A DNA stretch of 64,000 bases from JBBDNV01 sp040877415 (GCA_040877415.1 JBBDNV010000102.1:31762-95761), one strand, 5' to 3'; counted from the first letter of the stretch, positions 16,742 to 25,823 are shown. Notes: generated by a model not told the origin, from the sequence alone. Numbers and translations: made by a program.

Positions 16742-19060
16742 ATGATTGAAAACTCGGGTTGGAAGCGAACGGACGGCATCCCTTCGGTGAGTGCCAGCGA
16801 GTCGCAGTTTCGCCAGTTGTTGGAAATGCTTCCGGTCGGAGCGTACACGTGTGATCGCGATGGACTGATCACCTTTTATAACGAGCAGGCCGTCAAGCTG
16901 TGGGGCCGAGCGCCCCGCTTGAACGATCCGGTCGATCGCTTCTGCGGATCGCACAAGCTGTTCGACGCGGAACAGTTGCCGATCAGGCACGATGATTGCT
17001 GGATGGCACTGGCGCTAAGGGACGAACAGGAATACAACGGCTGCGAGATCGTCATCGAGCGCCCCGATGGCAGCCGCGTCACGAGCTTGGCGCATGCCAG
17101 TCCGATACGCGACGAGTCCGACAAAATTGTTGGCGCGGTGAACTTGCTGGTCGATATCACGGACCGCAATCGCGCCGACGACGCACGGGCATTTCTGGCC
17201 GCCATCGTCAAGTCGTCGGACGACGCGATCATCAGCAAGACACTCGATGGCACGATTACATCGTGGAACGCCAGCGCCGAGCGGCTCTTTGGCTACTCGA
17301 CGGCCGAGGCGGTGGGACGATCGATCATGCTGGTCACTCCGCCTGAGCGGTACGACGAAGAGCGAATGATTCTCGCGCGGCTTCGACGCGGCGAGCGCAT
17401 CGAGCACTATGAAACCGTGCGGCTCACTAAAGACGGACGCCGCCTTGACGTGTCTCTGACCGCTTCGCCGATTCATGGCAGCGGGGGGCAAGTCTCTTCC
17501 GTCATTCGAGATATTACCGACCGAAACCGGGCCGTCGAGGCGTTGCGGGACAGCGAAGAGCGGTTCCACACCTTGGCGGACAACATCGCGCAGTTCGCCT
17601 GGATGGCCGACGATACCGGCTCGATCGTCTGGTACAACAAGCGTTGGTTCGACTATACGGGCACGACGTTCGAGGAAATGCGCGGCTGGGGTTGGCAGCA
17701 AGTCCATCACCCCGACCACGTCGTTCGCGTGGTCGAAAAGATCCGCGGCTGCTTTTCGACCGGCGAAGTCTGGGAAGACACCTTCCCACTGCGCGGCAAG
17801 GATGGACAGTACCGCTGGTTTCTATCGCGCGCGATCCCCATCCGCGATGCCTCCGGAAAAGTCGTCCGCTGGTTCGGCACCAACACCGATGTGACGGTGG
17901 AGCGCGATACCGAAGAGGCGCTTCGCCAGGCCGACCGCCGCAAGGACGAGTTCCTGGCCGTCTTGGCCCACGAGCTGCGCAATCCCTTGGCCCCCATTAG
18001 CAACTCGCTGCACATCTTGCGGCTGGCGGAGGACTTGGACCCGGGAATCGACAAAGTTCGCGAGATCATGGAGCGGCAGACCAATCTTTTGCTCCGGCTG
18101 GTCGACGACCTCCTGGAAGTCTCGCGCATCACTCAAGGCAAGATCGACCTGCGGAGCGAGAGGATCGACCTGGCGGCCGTGATTCGCAGCGCCGTCGAGA
18201 CCAGCCGCCCGCAGATCGACGCCCGACGGCATCAATTGGCCATCACCGTTTCGCCCGGACCCATCACGGTCGAGGCCGATCCGATTCGCCTGGCGCAGGT
18301 TATCTGCAATTTGCTGAACAACGCGGCTAAGTTCACGCCCGAGGGTGGACAAATCTGGTTGTCGGCGCGGGCTACAGGCGGCCAGGCGGTGATCTCGGTG
18401 CGCGACAACGGAGTGGGAATTCCCCTGGAGGTGTTGCCACTCGTGTTCGAGATGTTCACGCAAGTCGCGGCGCCGGAAGCGCGCCCGCTGGGCGGTCTGG
18501 GCATCGGTCTGACTTTGGCCAAGACCCTCGTTCAACTGCACGGCGGCCAGATCGAAGCGCGCAGTGACGGGCCGGGCAAGGGCAGTCAATTCACGGTTCG
18601 CCTGCCGCTGGCGGCCAGTGCTGCGGCGGAGGTGGCGCGATCGGTCCCTCCAAAGGCTATCGAGACGTCGCCCGCCCCGCGGCGAATTCTAGTAGTCGAC
18701 GACACGCGCGACAGCGCCTTGATTCTCGGCAAACTGCTCGAGGCCCTGGGCCACCACGTGGTCGTTGCGGGTTGCGGGTCCGTGGCGCTGGAACTGGCGC
18801 GCACGCATCGGCCCGACGTCGTGATTTCCGATATCGCGATGGCCGATATGGATGGCTGCGAACTGGCCCGCCGTTTGCGCTACGAGCCGGGGCTGGAAGG
18901 TATGATGTTGGTCGCGCTGACCGGATACGGACAAGAACGCGATCGGCGGCGCACGGAAGAGGCCGGTTTCGATCACCATCTCGTCAAGCCCGTCAGCCTG
19001 GAAGTGCTCGAACGGATGTTCACACGAGTGCCCAAGGCGAATAGACCTTTGGCAGTTTAA
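16742..19060 (+). CDS. Hybrid sensor histidine kinase (three PAS, HisKA, HATPase, receiver)
   Basis: 772 residues from ATG 16742, chosen for its GAGG site although the frame is open to 16649. Three PAS domains (about 20-140, 150-260, 272-390) precede HisKA with phospho-acceptor H410 in LAVLAHELRNPLAPI. The ATPase domain shows the N box (NLLNNAAKF) and G boxes (DNGVGIP, LGIGL). A C-terminal receiver begins RRILVVDD with phospho-Asp in DVVISDIAMADMDG and Lys in HHLVKPV. No membrane segment is visible, so it should sense a cytoplasmic signal, perhaps redox or a ligand through PAS. It has no cognate output gene beside it; the island's Hpt, NtrC-type regulator and lone receiver are candidate partners. 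PAS2 is closely similar to that of the kinase at 53593. Confidence 0.92.
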   Translation: MIENSGWKRTDGIPSVSASESQFRQLLEMLPVGAYTCDRDGLITFYNEQAVKLWGRAPRLNDPVDRFCGSHKLFDAEQLPIRHDDCWMALALRDEQEYNGCEIVIERPDGSRVTSLAHASPIRDESDKIVGAVNLLVDITDRNRADDARAFLAAIVKSSDDAIISKTLDGTITSWNASAERLFGYSTAEAVGRSIMLVTPPERYDEERMILARLRRGERIEHYETVRLTKDGRRLDVSLTASPIHGSGGQVSSVIRDITDRNRAVEALRDSEERFHTLADNIAQFAWMADDTGSIVWYNKRWFDYTGTTFEEMRGWGWQQVHHPDHVVRVVEKIRGCFSTGEVWEDTFPLRGKDGQYRWFLSRAIPIRDASGKVVRWFGTNTDVTVERDTEEALRQADRRKDEFLAVLAHELRNPLAPISNSLHILRLAEDLDPGIDKVREIMERQTNLLLRLVDDLLEVSRITQGKIDLRSERIDLAAVIRSAVETSRPQIDARRHQLAITVSPGPITVEADPIRLAQVICNLLNNAAKFTPEGGQIWLSARATGGQAVISVRDNGVGIPLEVLPLVFEMFTQVAAPEARPLGGLGIGLTLAKTLVQLHGGQIEARSDGPGKGSQFTVRLPLAASAAAEVARSVPPKAIETSPAPRRILVVDDTRDSALILGKLLEALGHHVVVAGCGSVALELARTHRPDVVISDIAMADMDGCELARRLRYEPGLEGMMLVALTGYGQERDRRRTEEAGFDHHLVKPVSLEVLERMFTRVPKANRPLAV

Positions 19061-19084
19061 GGCAGGCGCGGCACGCGCAAATAC

Positions 19085-19867
19085 TTACTCGGTCGCGGTC
19101 ACAACTCTGCCGGTCGTCGACGCGCGATCGACGAGCGAGTCAAGCTGCTGGACCAACTGCCTGCTTTCGTTCAAATGACCTTCGGCCGCGGCCCGCGCCA
19201 CGCGGATGATTTTCGCAAAATCCTCCGACGCTTGGTGCTCAAAGACTCGCAGAATGGCCACGGCTTGCATCTGGTTGACGAGGTCAGCGGCCATGAAATT
19301 GCAGTCAAAGTCCGCCGGCGGGCAAGCTTGGAGTTGGGTTCGCAGGATGTCCGTGTACTGCCTGGCAATCTCCAGACGGACCCGAAGAATGGCGGAGTCT
19401 GTAGCGTTTTGGAGGGCCGCTCGCACGCCGCCCTTGCCCCAGTGTGAGACCTTTGCTGAATCCGTCGCGGATTCCGGCTGCGGTTTTTTGCCATTTGCGG
19501 CGTCCAGCATCGTCGCCGCACGGCCACCGGTCAAATCGTTGAGCGTGTTGAGCAGCGAACAGTAGAGTTGCCGTTTGGATTCCAAGAGCCGCTTCAGCGC
19601 GGCGTCGTGGACTTCGCCAAGCGAATACTCGAGTAGTTCGATTTGCACGTGAATTTCGACCGTTAGGCTCAGCGCGAGCTTCCTATCGATCATTGACAGG
19701 TTGATGGCATCCAGTTCGGCGGAACCGGCCAGCCGTTCCTCGACATGGGCCGCCGTGGACACCATCGGCGCGGTGGACACCGGTTCGCCGGCATTGCTGC
19801 GCGGCTGAACGGAGCTTAGGGTCATCAGAGTGCCGAACGCCACCATGGAATAGCATGCCATTCTCAT
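19085..19867 (-). CDS. Secreted helical protein, DUF4142-like (uncertain)
   Basis: 260 residues from ATG 19867, chosen because GGAAGG lies five bases upstream and a signal peptide follows (MACYSMVAFGTLMTL...), rather than the farther upstream start at 20047. The mature protein is mostly alpha-helical and charged, with two blocks (about 40-110 and 140-245) separated by a polar linker. Helix pattern and context suggest the DUF4142/ferritin-like secreted family, but I see no clear metal-ligand pair. It would act in the periplasm. Neighbours are the hybrid kinase, convergent with it, and the divergent PRC-barrel gene. Confidence 0.5.
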   Translation of the reverse strand: MRMACYSMVAFGTLMTLSSVQPRSNAGEPVSTAPMVSTAAHVEERLAGSAELDAINLSMIDRKLALSLTVEIHVQIELLEYSLGEVHDAALKRLLESKRQLYCSLLNTLNDLTGGRAATMLDAANGKKPQPESATDSAKVSHWGKGGVRAALQNATDSAILRVRLEIARQYTDILRTQLQACPPADFDCNFMAADLVNQMQAVAILRVFEHQASEDFAKIIRVARAAAEGHLNESRQLVQQLDSLVDRASTTGRVVTATE

Positions 19868-20178
19868 TTCAGCCTTCCCGTCAAAGAGTGTTCCGCCTGG
19901 CCGTCTCCCGCAAGAGTAGTAGAACGTATTTTGGATGCCAAAGTGAATTTGTTTTGTGTTCTTCCTGAACCTCGCGAGACGTCGCTGGCCAATGCGCGCG
20001 GCATAAGTGCCCGTGGACGTTTGTCGTTCAGAAATGTCGCGCATCAACCACTCATTCCAAATCGCTGTTGATACAACTGATTTGAAATCGCGCAGCCTGA
20101 TCGGTCAGTTGCCGGCGAATGCTCGTGGCGTCTATTGGCGACTTAATCAGGAATCGCCAGTGGGGAAATCACGATGAT

Positions 20179-20194
20179 TGGCATTAATTGTGCA
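20179..20194 (+). promoter_or_regulatory. Candidate sigma-54 promoter for PRC-barrel gene
   Basis: TGGCATTAATTGTGCA has the GG and GC dinucleotides ten bases apart as required of -24/-12 elements and matches TGGCACG-N4-TTGCW at nine of twelve defined positions. It lies 59 bp before the ATG at 20254. Confidence 0.55.
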
Positions 20195-20253
20195 GCTCCG
20201 TTGGTCGCACACGTGAGGGGCATAGGCGTTTTCATCGCAAAGGAGCAATTCTC

Positions 20254-20754
20254 ATGAAACGATTGCTGGCAAGTTTTCTGATGAGCTCGTTGGCGGCCGG
20301 TTGGGCGACTACGGCCTGGAGTGCCGACAATGCCACGACAAACGATGCACAGAAGAGCAAAGTCTTGGTAGCCACCGCGTTTCGCGCGAGCGCATTGACG
20401 CGCCTCAACGTCCGCAACATGCAGGGCGAAAAACTGGGGACCGTCAACGACTTGGTTGTTGACGTCCGCACAGGCAAGGTCGCGTATGCGGCGCTGTCGG
20501 TGGGTGGGTTGCTGAGCGTAGGCAACAAGATGTTTGCCGTGCCGTTCGGCGAATTGAAGTTTGATCACGGCATGGACGAGATGTTCTTCGTGCTGAACTT
20601 GTCAAAGGAGAAGCTCGAGGCGGCGCCCGGTTTCGACCAGTCTGACTGGCCGAATTTTGCCGATCCGCACTGGTCAGAGCGGATCGACAAGTATTATCGC
20701 GAAGCCCGGGCCAAGGCGGAGGCTCGCACGTCAACGACGCGCAGCGTCGAGTGA
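20254..20754 (+). CDS. Exported PRC-barrel domain protein
   Basis: 166 residues from ATG 20254, which has AAGGAG at correct spacing. A signal peptide covers residues 1-25 (MKRLLASFLMSSLAAGWATT, cut near AWSA). Residues about 45-125 are a PRC-barrel: LNVRNMQGEKLGTVNDLVVD and GKVAYAALSVGGLLSVGNKM are the characteristic first strands. PRC-barrels are small beta-barrels found in envelope, RNA-processing and photosynthetic proteins and serve as binding modules. A charged helix ends the protein. It is common beside DUF892, CsbD and BON proteins in stress-associated gene groups, as here. A sigma-54-like site lies upstream. Confidence 0.85.
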   Translation: MKRLLASFLMSSLAAGWATTAWSADNATTNDAQKSKVLVATAFRASALTRLNVRNMQGEKLGTVNDLVVDVRTGKVAYAALSVGGLLSVGNKMFAVPFGELKFDHGMDEMFFVLNLSKEKLEAAPGFDQSDWPNFADPHWSERIDKYYREARAKAEARTSTTRSVE

Positions 20755-20897
20755 CGCGCGAGCGGCAGGACGCCAAGAAGTCCCTTTCGCTCCGGCTGGA
20801 GCACGCGAAGGTTCCCCGTGGGGTCCTTTCCTCCGGCCGGAGTCTGTTTCGACACGACTTTGTTCATTGTGTTCATTGTTCTTACGAGGAGGACCGT

Positions 20898-21416
20898 ATG
20901 AGACTTTCCAGCCTTGACGATTTGTTGTTGCATGAACTGCGCGATCTTTACAGCGCTGAGAACCAGATTACCAAGGCCTTGCCAACAATGGCGAAGGCGG
21001 CCCATTCGGCGGCTTTGGGAAAGGCGTTTCAGGAACATCTGGAAGTGACCGAGCACCACGTCGAGCGATTGGAAGAGATTTTCAAAACGCTCGATGCAAG
21101 CTCACGCGGCCCCAAGTGTGCGGCCATGGAGGGACTGCTTAACGAGGGCCAGGCGTTGATGCAAGAGGACGCCGATCCGGCCGTGATGGACGCCGCGCTG
21201 ATCGCGGCCGCCCAGCGTGTCGAGCACTACGAGATGGCAGGCTACGGCTGCGCGCGCACTTTTGCTCGCCAGTTGGGCCATGAAAAGATTGCCAAGATGC
21301 TGCAAGAGACGCTGGACGAGGAAGCCGAAGCCGACAAAGCCCTGACCGAGTTGGCCGAGAGCGAGATCAATGCGCAAGCGATTGGCGGGGCCGGAAACCA
21401 CGGCACGAAGGGCTAG
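20898..21416 (+). CDS. DUF892 ferritin-like stress protein (YciE/YciF type)
   Basis: 172 residues, ATG 20898 after AGGAGG. The sequence LLHELRDLYSAENQITKALP and the later helix pair (MDAALIAAAQRVEHYEMAGYG) are diagnostic of the DUF892 family, a four-helix ferritin-like bundle whose E and ExxH-type residues can bind a di-metal centre (E in HELRDLY, E/H in RVEHYE). YciE and YciF are osmotic and general stress proteins in enterobacteria. A second copy is at 32545-33099. The gap to the PRC gene holds a perfect 12-bp palindrome (20831-20842) but no clear promoter, so co-transcription with that gene is possible. Confidence 0.9.
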   Translation: MRLSSLDDLLLHELRDLYSAENQITKALPTMAKAAHSAALGKAFQEHLEVTEHHVERLEEIFKTLDASSRGPKCAAMEGLLNEGQALMQEDADPAVMDAALIAAAQRVEHYEMAGYGCARTFARQLGHEKIAKMLQETLDEEAEADKALTELAESEINAQAIGGAGNHGTKG

Positions 21417-21551
21417 CGCTGAGAAAACTTGTCACGGCTTGCATGGGGCGGCCGCATGGCCGCACCAGCCAGGCTGGCATGGCTCGTTGGGGATCCACTC
21501 ACCCGGTTGCCCACGAGCCTGTTTTATTCCCACCGCCGCGCCGCTTGCGCG

Positions 21552-22067
21552 CTAGGCGCCCAGTGGGTCGCCAGGGGGCTGTCGCCGGCTCCCGTACCAC
21601 TCGACGATACGAACCAACTCCGCCAAGTCAAACGGCTTGGCCAGGTAGTCGTCCATGCCGGCCGACAGGCAATTCTCGCGGTTACTCGGCCACGTGTGGG
21701 CCGTTATGGCAATGATGGGCACCGTGGCCCTTCGGGCGTTGGCATCGCGCCGGATGGCCGCGGCCGCCTCGAGTCCGTTCATCATGGGCATGTTTAGATC
21801 CATCAGCACGACGTCGAAGTCGGTCTGCTGCACGCGGTCGACGGCTTCGAATCCGTTTCCAACTATTTCGATCCGACGGCCCCGCTGCCCGAGAATCGCC
21901 AGGACCAGTTCCTGGAACGCGCGCGTGTCCTCCGCCACGAGAATCCGCAACGGCCGCTTGGTTTCCTCGAGCAAGCGCCGATCTTCCGTGACGTCGATCG
22001 TCCTCGGCGAGCTTTTCTCGCTCGGCCGACCGGCGCAGGGGCCCTGCTTGCCAATTCGCTCAGTCAT
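21552..22067 (-). CDS. Stand-alone response-regulator receiver protein
   Basis: 171 residues. After about 40 polar residues a single receiver domain runs RILVAEDTRAFQELVLAIL, phospho-Asp in VVLMDLNMPMMNGLEAA, the Thr/Ala switch region (PIIAITAHT) and conserved Lys in DDYLAKPF. This subclass is typical of receivers cut from hybrid kinases; no output domain follows. It probably passes phosphate to or from the Hpt protein at 24423-24866, or acts as a phosphate sink. No strong ribosome-binding site is seen before ATG 22067; starts further in, near the receiver domain, are possible. Confidence 0.85.
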   Translation of the reverse strand: MTERIGKQGPCAGRPSEKSSPRTIDVTEDRRLLEETKRPLRILVAEDTRAFQELVLAILGQRGRRIEIVGNGFEAVDRVQQTDFDVVLMDLNMPMMNGLEAAAAIRRDANARRATVPIIAITAHTWPSNRENCLSAGMDDYLAKPFDLAELVRIVEWYGSRRQPPGDPLGA

Positions 22068-22540
22068 TTACTCGGACCGCAACTTGAAGCATTGGATCGC
22101 AGTTACTCGGCGGGTCATCGCGGCCGATTGATCTCGGGTGAGCCATCGTATGTAAGCCGTGGTTCCAAGGCCAAGCGCAGCAAGTATGGTGCCGGCCCTG
22201 CAGCGGGCGCAATCCGCCCAATTCGCGACTTTCTCGCACTTCCGTGCCCCAGGACCGCGGGGCGATTGGTCACGAGTCGATCAGGCTGATCGGTGATCGA
22301 CCAAATCAGGATCGCAGCCAAGCCTCGTCTCTAAAGGTCCGCACCACAGCGCTGCGCGGCATCGATCGATTTTTCGAGCCGAGCGCAAGTAGTATCCCGC
22401 CAGCGGACTAGGATTCTCCGGAACCGCTTGCGCACAAAACGCTCGACAGCGAATGGCACGCAAAGTGCTTTGCGGGAGGTTGCGACGCAGGATTTGTGTT
22501 GGGAACCAACAAGTCGATTCACGTACGAGAGGAGCTTGCG
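22068..22540. other. Intergenic region before DUF1328 gene
   Basis: About 470 bp with no supported gene. It contains several GATCG-type inverted motifs (22260-22310) and a strong sigma-54-like promoter near its right end, listed separately. Short open frames here lack homology and ribosome-binding sites. Confidence 0.5.
22454..22469 (+). promoter_or_regulatory. Candidate sigma-54 promoter for DUF1328 gene
   Basis: TGGCACGCAAAGTGCT matches TGGCACG-N4-TTGCW at every defined position but one (G for the first T of the -12 box), with correct GG-GC spacing. It is 71 bp before the ATG at 22541. Confidence 0.68.
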
Positions 22541-22711
22541 ATGTTGTACTGGACCCTTGTATTCCTGGTTATTGCATTGATTGCCGGAGCGTTGGGCTTC
22601 GGCGTGATCGGCGGCATGGCATACACGGCCGCCAAGATCCTGTTCTTTATCTTTTTGGTGTTGTTCATCGTCAGCCTTTTTGGCGGTGCGGTGCGACGGC
22701 CGATTCCTTGA
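22541..22711 (+). CDS. DUF1328 (UPF0391/YtjA-like) small membrane protein
   Basis: 56 residues from ATG 22541 with GAGGAG upstream. Two hydrophobic helices (LVFLVIALIAGALGFG and ILFFIFLVLFIVSLF) and the start MLYWTLVFLVIALIA match the DUF1328 family of inner-membrane miniproteins. They are often induced by envelope or general stress; molecular role unknown. The gene stands alone between the lone receiver and the sigma-54 activator, with its own -24/-12 site. Confidence 0.85.
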   Translation: MLYWTLVFLVIALIAGALGFGVIGGMAYTAAKILFFIFLVLFIVSLFGGAVRRPIP

Positions 22712-22894
22712 CGCGCGGCCTGGGTAGCCGCGGGGTTTGACCGCTGACGTCCGTTACCTCAGGCATTTCTGATTAACCGGGCGCATCGGGCTGCGCATTG
22801 CCGCGTGATCCCTGGCAGTGACGCGTGTCTTGGGCGATAATGCCCATTGCGTGCCGAGTAGGGGCACTGCTGATCATCTTCTAGGGTGAGAACG

Positions 22895-24403
22895 ATGACG
22901 AAAGTACTCGTGATCGACGACGATCGGACGGTGCTGCGCATCATCTCGCGCTGGTACGAAGGTACCGAAACCGACGTGATTACCGCGGCCACCGCGCAGG
23001 AGGGACTGGAACGGGTCCGCCGCGATCGGCCCGACGTGTTGTTGCTCGACATCATGCTGCCCGAGCTGTCCGGCCTGGAAGCGTATGAAGCCATCCGGAA
23101 GATCGATTCCAAGCTCCCGATGATTTACATCACGGGTCATGGCAGCAGCGAGACGGCCATCGAGGCGATGAAGCTGGGAGCCTACGACTATCTGCAAAAG
23201 CCGCTCGACAAGGACAGAGTGCTCGATCTGGTCGGCCGGGCCGCGGAGATGCGGCGGCTGATGCACGTGCCTGTTTCCGTCACCCAGGATGCCACGTCGG
23301 CAGCCGTCGAGGCCGGCACCGAGGCGATGCTCGGCCACAGCGAGGCGATGCAACGCGTATTCAAGGCCATCGGCCGCGTCGCTCCGCAGGACGTCACGGT
23401 CCTGATTCAAGGCGACAGTGGCACCGGCAAGGAGCTCGTGGCACGCGCGATCTACCATCACAGCACACGTTCCTCCGGACCGTTTCTGGCGGTCAATTGC
23501 GCCGCCATTCCCGAAACGCTGCTGGAGAGCGAGTTTTTTGGACACGAGAAAGGTTCCTTTACCGGCGCCGATTCGCGCCGTATTGGAAAGTTCGAGCAGT
23601 GCTCGGGCGGGACGATTTTCTTGGATGAAATCGGCGACATGCCGCCACTGCTGCAAAGCAAGATCCTGCGCCTGCTGCAGGAACAGAAGTTCGAGCGCGT
23701 CGGTGGAAACCAAACGATCACGACGGACGTGCGGATCATTGCGGCTACGAATCGCGATCTCGACGAGTTGGTCAAGGAGCAGAAATTCCGCGAGGATTTG
23801 CTGTATCGACTCAAGGGCTTTTTGATCTGTCTGCCGCCGCTGCGCGATCGCGATGGCGATCTGAAACTCTTAATTGCCCATTTCCTGGCAGTGTACAACG
23901 CCCGCATGGGAAAGAAAGTCACGCAGATCGACTCCGAGGCGATGACCGCGCTGGAAAACTACGACTGGCCCGGCAACGTCCGGGAACTCGAAAGCGTCTT
24001 GAAACAGGCGCTAATCAATTCCACGGGCACGGTGATCACAAAAGACGCCCTGCCGGAAATACGCTGTTTCCAACAGATGGGCGAGAGCACCTGCGAGCAC
24101 CTAAATGGCGACGAAGCCGCCAGCGACGCTCCCGCCGGACAGCTTCCGCGCCACGACCTGGCAGCTTTTGTCGAAGAGCGCGTTCAAGCCGGCCACGGCA
24201 ACCTGCACGCCGAAGCCACGATGATGATGGAGCGGTACCTCGTGACGCGCGTGCTCCGCGAAACGGGAGGCAACCAGTCCTTGGCGGCCAAAATGTTGGG
24301 CATCACGCGCGGCAGCCTCAGAAACAAGATCCGCTCGCTGGGGCTTTCCATCGGCCAGGTCGTGACGGTCGGCGACGAAGAGACCCCGCTGACAAGTCAA
24401 TAG
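22895..24403 (+). CDS. NtrC-family sigma-54-dependent response regulator
   Basis: 502 residues from ATG 22895 (GGTGAG upstream; a GTG nine bases earlier is possible). Receiver 1-120 with D52 (LLLDIMLPELSG) and K102. AAA+ domain about 143-385: Walker A GDSGTGKE (173-180), loop 1 GSFTGA (220-225, the sigma-54 contact loop, Ser in place of the usual Ala), Walker B GGTIFLDEIGDMP, and arginine-finger region FREDLLYRL. A Fis-type HTH ends the protein (GGNQSLAAKMLGITRGSLRN). On phosphorylation it should bind enhancers and drive sigma-54 RNA polymerase. It sits amid genes preceded by -24/-12 sites, so it is the obvious candidate activator of that set. Confidence 0.93.
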   Translation: MTKVLVIDDDRTVLRIISRWYEGTETDVITAATAQEGLERVRRDRPDVLLLDIMLPELSGLEAYEAIRKIDSKLPMIYITGHGSSETAIEAMKLGAYDYLQKPLDKDRVLDLVGRAAEMRRLMHVPVSVTQDATSAAVEAGTEAMLGHSEAMQRVFKAIGRVAPQDVTVLIQGDSGTGKELVARAIYHHSTRSSGPFLAVNCAAIPETLLESEFFGHEKGSFTGADSRRIGKFEQCSGGTIFLDEIGDMPPLLQSKILRLLQEQKFERVGGNQTITTDVRIIAATNRDLDELVKEQKFREDLLYRLKGFLICLPPLRDRDGDLKLLIAHFLAVYNARMGKKVTQIDSEAMTALENYDWPGNVRELESVLKQALINSTGTVITKDALPEIRCFQQMGESTCEHLNGDEAASDAPAGQLPRHDLAAFVEERVQAGHGNLHAEATMMMERYLVTRVLRETGGNQSLAAKMLGITRGSLRNKIRSLGLSIGQVVTVGDEETPLTSQ

Positions 24404-24422
24404 GTCGGGAAGGCGATGGCCG

Positions 24423-24866
24423 CTACGGGTGTTGCTGCCGAAAGTTCCGCAGCGCCACTTCGAGACGATGCACCTCGGCTTCCAATTGCGGAAAGCAAAT
24501 CGCGGCGCTGTCCAGCCGGTGGTCGCGGGCGTGCAGCTCGACGGCGTAGGCTGCCGTGACGGCTGCCGCCGCCGCGAAATTGGCCGACAGGCCTTTAAGA
24601 GTATGGGTCGCCCGCTCAAGAGCCGCCGAATCGCCGCGGGCCAGCGACGTCGAGGCCTGCGAAAGCAGGGGCGGAGCATCCTCCAGAAAGATATCCAGTA
24701 TCTCGTCGAACAACTCGCGATCGCCACCCAGCCGCGCCAGACAGCCCTCGTAGTCAAAAACCTGCGCGCCGGCCGTCATGCCTGAGGCGATATTCGCGCG
24801 GCCTGTGCCGGACTGAGCGGAGCGACTCGGACGTCCGATGGAGTCGGAATTACTATTGAAAGACAT
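24423..24866 (-). CDS. Hpt phosphotransfer protein
   Basis: 147 residues from ATG 24866; a GTG at 24881 is an alternative start. After a polar N-terminus, residues ~40-145 form a helical Hpt domain with the phospho-acceptor His in ATHTLKGLSANF. Such proteins shuttle phosphate between the receiver of a hybrid kinase and a response regulator. Its stop lies 20 bp from the end of the convergent NtrC-type gene. With two hybrid kinases, a lone receiver and this protein, the island holds all parts of a His-Asp-His-Asp relay. Confidence 0.85.
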   Translation of the reverse strand: MSFNSNSDSIGRPSRSAQSGTGRANIASGMTAGAQVFDYEGCLARLGGDRELFDEILDIFLEDAPPLLSQASTSLARGDSAALERATHTLKGLSANFAAAAAVTAAYAVELHARDHRLDSAAICFPQLEAEVHRLEVALRNFRQQHP

Positions 24867-25026
24867 GTCCACTGGGTCCACCTCGCGGGGCTCAACCAGC
24901 TTGCAACCTGCCCGACTGGCAACTGTAAATTGCCCCTGGCAAGGCCGCCAATTGCGAACCGTGCGAACCGCCCGCCGCGCCGGCCCTCAGGCGTTGGCCG
25001 GCGCAGGGCGGTCGCGCACACAACCA

Positions 25027-25230
25027 TCATCCCCGACAGGCCTTTTCAAAATCCTTGACCTGCCGTTCGGCCTCCTCTTTGGCCATGCCATAGCGTTTCT
25101 CGAGGCTGCCGAGCAATTGCTCGCGCTTGCCGTCGATCACCGCCACGTCATCGTCCGTCAAATCGCCCCATTTTTCGCGGACTTTGCCCTTAAGGGTCTT
25201 CCAATTCCCCTGGATTTGTTCCCAGTTCAT
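25027..25230 (-). CDS. CsbD-like stress protein
   Basis: 67 residues from ATG 25230, with GGAGG at proper spacing; the longer frame to 25287 lacks such a site. MNWEQIQGNWKTLKGKVREK and WGDLTDDDVAVIDGKREQL are diagnostic of the CsbD family, small soluble helical proteins induced in general stress (sigma-B in Bacillus, YjbJ in E. coli). Biochemical function is not known. A sigma-54-like site lies 45 bp upstream. Confidence 0.9.
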   Translation of the reverse strand: MNWEQIQGNWKTLKGKVREKWGDLTDDDVAVIDGKREQLLGSLEKRYGMAKEEAERQVKDFEKACRG

Positions 25231-25275
25231 CGCCAGCCTCCATCGTGCGTTGGACTGCCCCACGCTCCCAACCCC

Positions 25276-25291
25276 TGCATTTGGCATGCCG
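25276..25291 (-). promoter_or_regulatory. Candidate sigma-54 promoter for CsbD gene
   Basis: On the minus strand CGGCATGCCAAATGCA keeps GG and GC ten bases apart and matches the -24/-12 consensus at nine of twelve positions. It lies 45 bp before the ATG at 25230. Confidence 0.58.
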
Positions 25292-25323
25292 AATCGCCGC
25301 AGTCGCCGGCTCGAATCATCGTT

Positions 25324-25476
25324 CTAAATCCGGCCCATCAGCAGCAGGATCAACAGCACGACCACCAGCAACGTGATTCCGCCAGTGGGGTAATAGCCCC
25401 AATTTCGGCTGTGAGGCCATGCCGGCACGGCGCCGATGAGCAACAGGATCAATACGATCAGCAGAATTGTATACAT
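25324..25476 (-). CDS. DUF3309-like small membrane protein
   Basis: 50 residues from ATG 25476, with AGAGGAG upstream. Two hydrophobic helices flank a short polar turn: ILLIVLILLLIGAVPAWP, then HSRNWGYYPTGG, then ITLLVVVLLILLLMG. The P-W-P and NWGYYPTGG signature is that of the DUF3309 family, found beside stress genes. Role unknown. Confidence 0.85.
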   Translation of the reverse strand: MYTILLIVLILLLIGAVPAWPHSRNWGYYPTGGITLLVVVLLILLLMGRI

Positions 25477-25622
25477 CTCATGCTCCTCTTATGCATTCGG
25501 CTGGGACGTGCGTTCGTTGCAGGACTGCCACGAGGTTCGCCGGCCCCTGCTGGCGGCGACGCCTCGACCCGACGACGCAAGGCCGCCGGAGAGTTTCGAG
25601 GGCCGTCGCCAGGCTGAAGGGC

Positions 25623-25823
25623 TTATTTGGGCGGCACGCGTACGCCTTCGGCAGCCGGCGGGTTATCGCCCGACGACTCGACCGTGCGGGTCGTCGTGGT
25701 CGTCGTCTCCCCATCGGGCGAAGTGACCGTCGTTTCTTTCTTCACCTCCGCCTTGCGATCGCAACCGAGCGACAGCGGGAAGCACAGCGCGCCCGCGATA
25801 CTCAGGATCAAAAACTGTTTCAT
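25623..25823 (-). CDS. Small Thr-rich lipoprotein
   Basis: 66 residues from ATG 25823. The signal peptide MKQFLILSIAGALCFPLSLG ends at a lipobox cysteine (LSLGC), so the mature protein is a lipid-anchored peptide of about 45 residues. It is rich in Lys, Glu and Thr (VKKETTVTSPDGETTTTTTR), probably disordered. No family recognised. A sigma-54-like site lies upstream, placing it in the same presumed regulon as the CsbD and DUF genes. Confidence 0.75.
   Translation of the reverse strand: MKQFLILSIAGALCFPLSLGCDRKAEVKKETTVTSPDGETTTTTTRTVESSGDNPPAAEGVRVPPK

Noticed and set aside
19890..19950. Sigma-54-like TGGCATCCAAAATACG before the DUF4142-like gene (minus strand)
   Set aside because: The -12 box has AC where GC is required.
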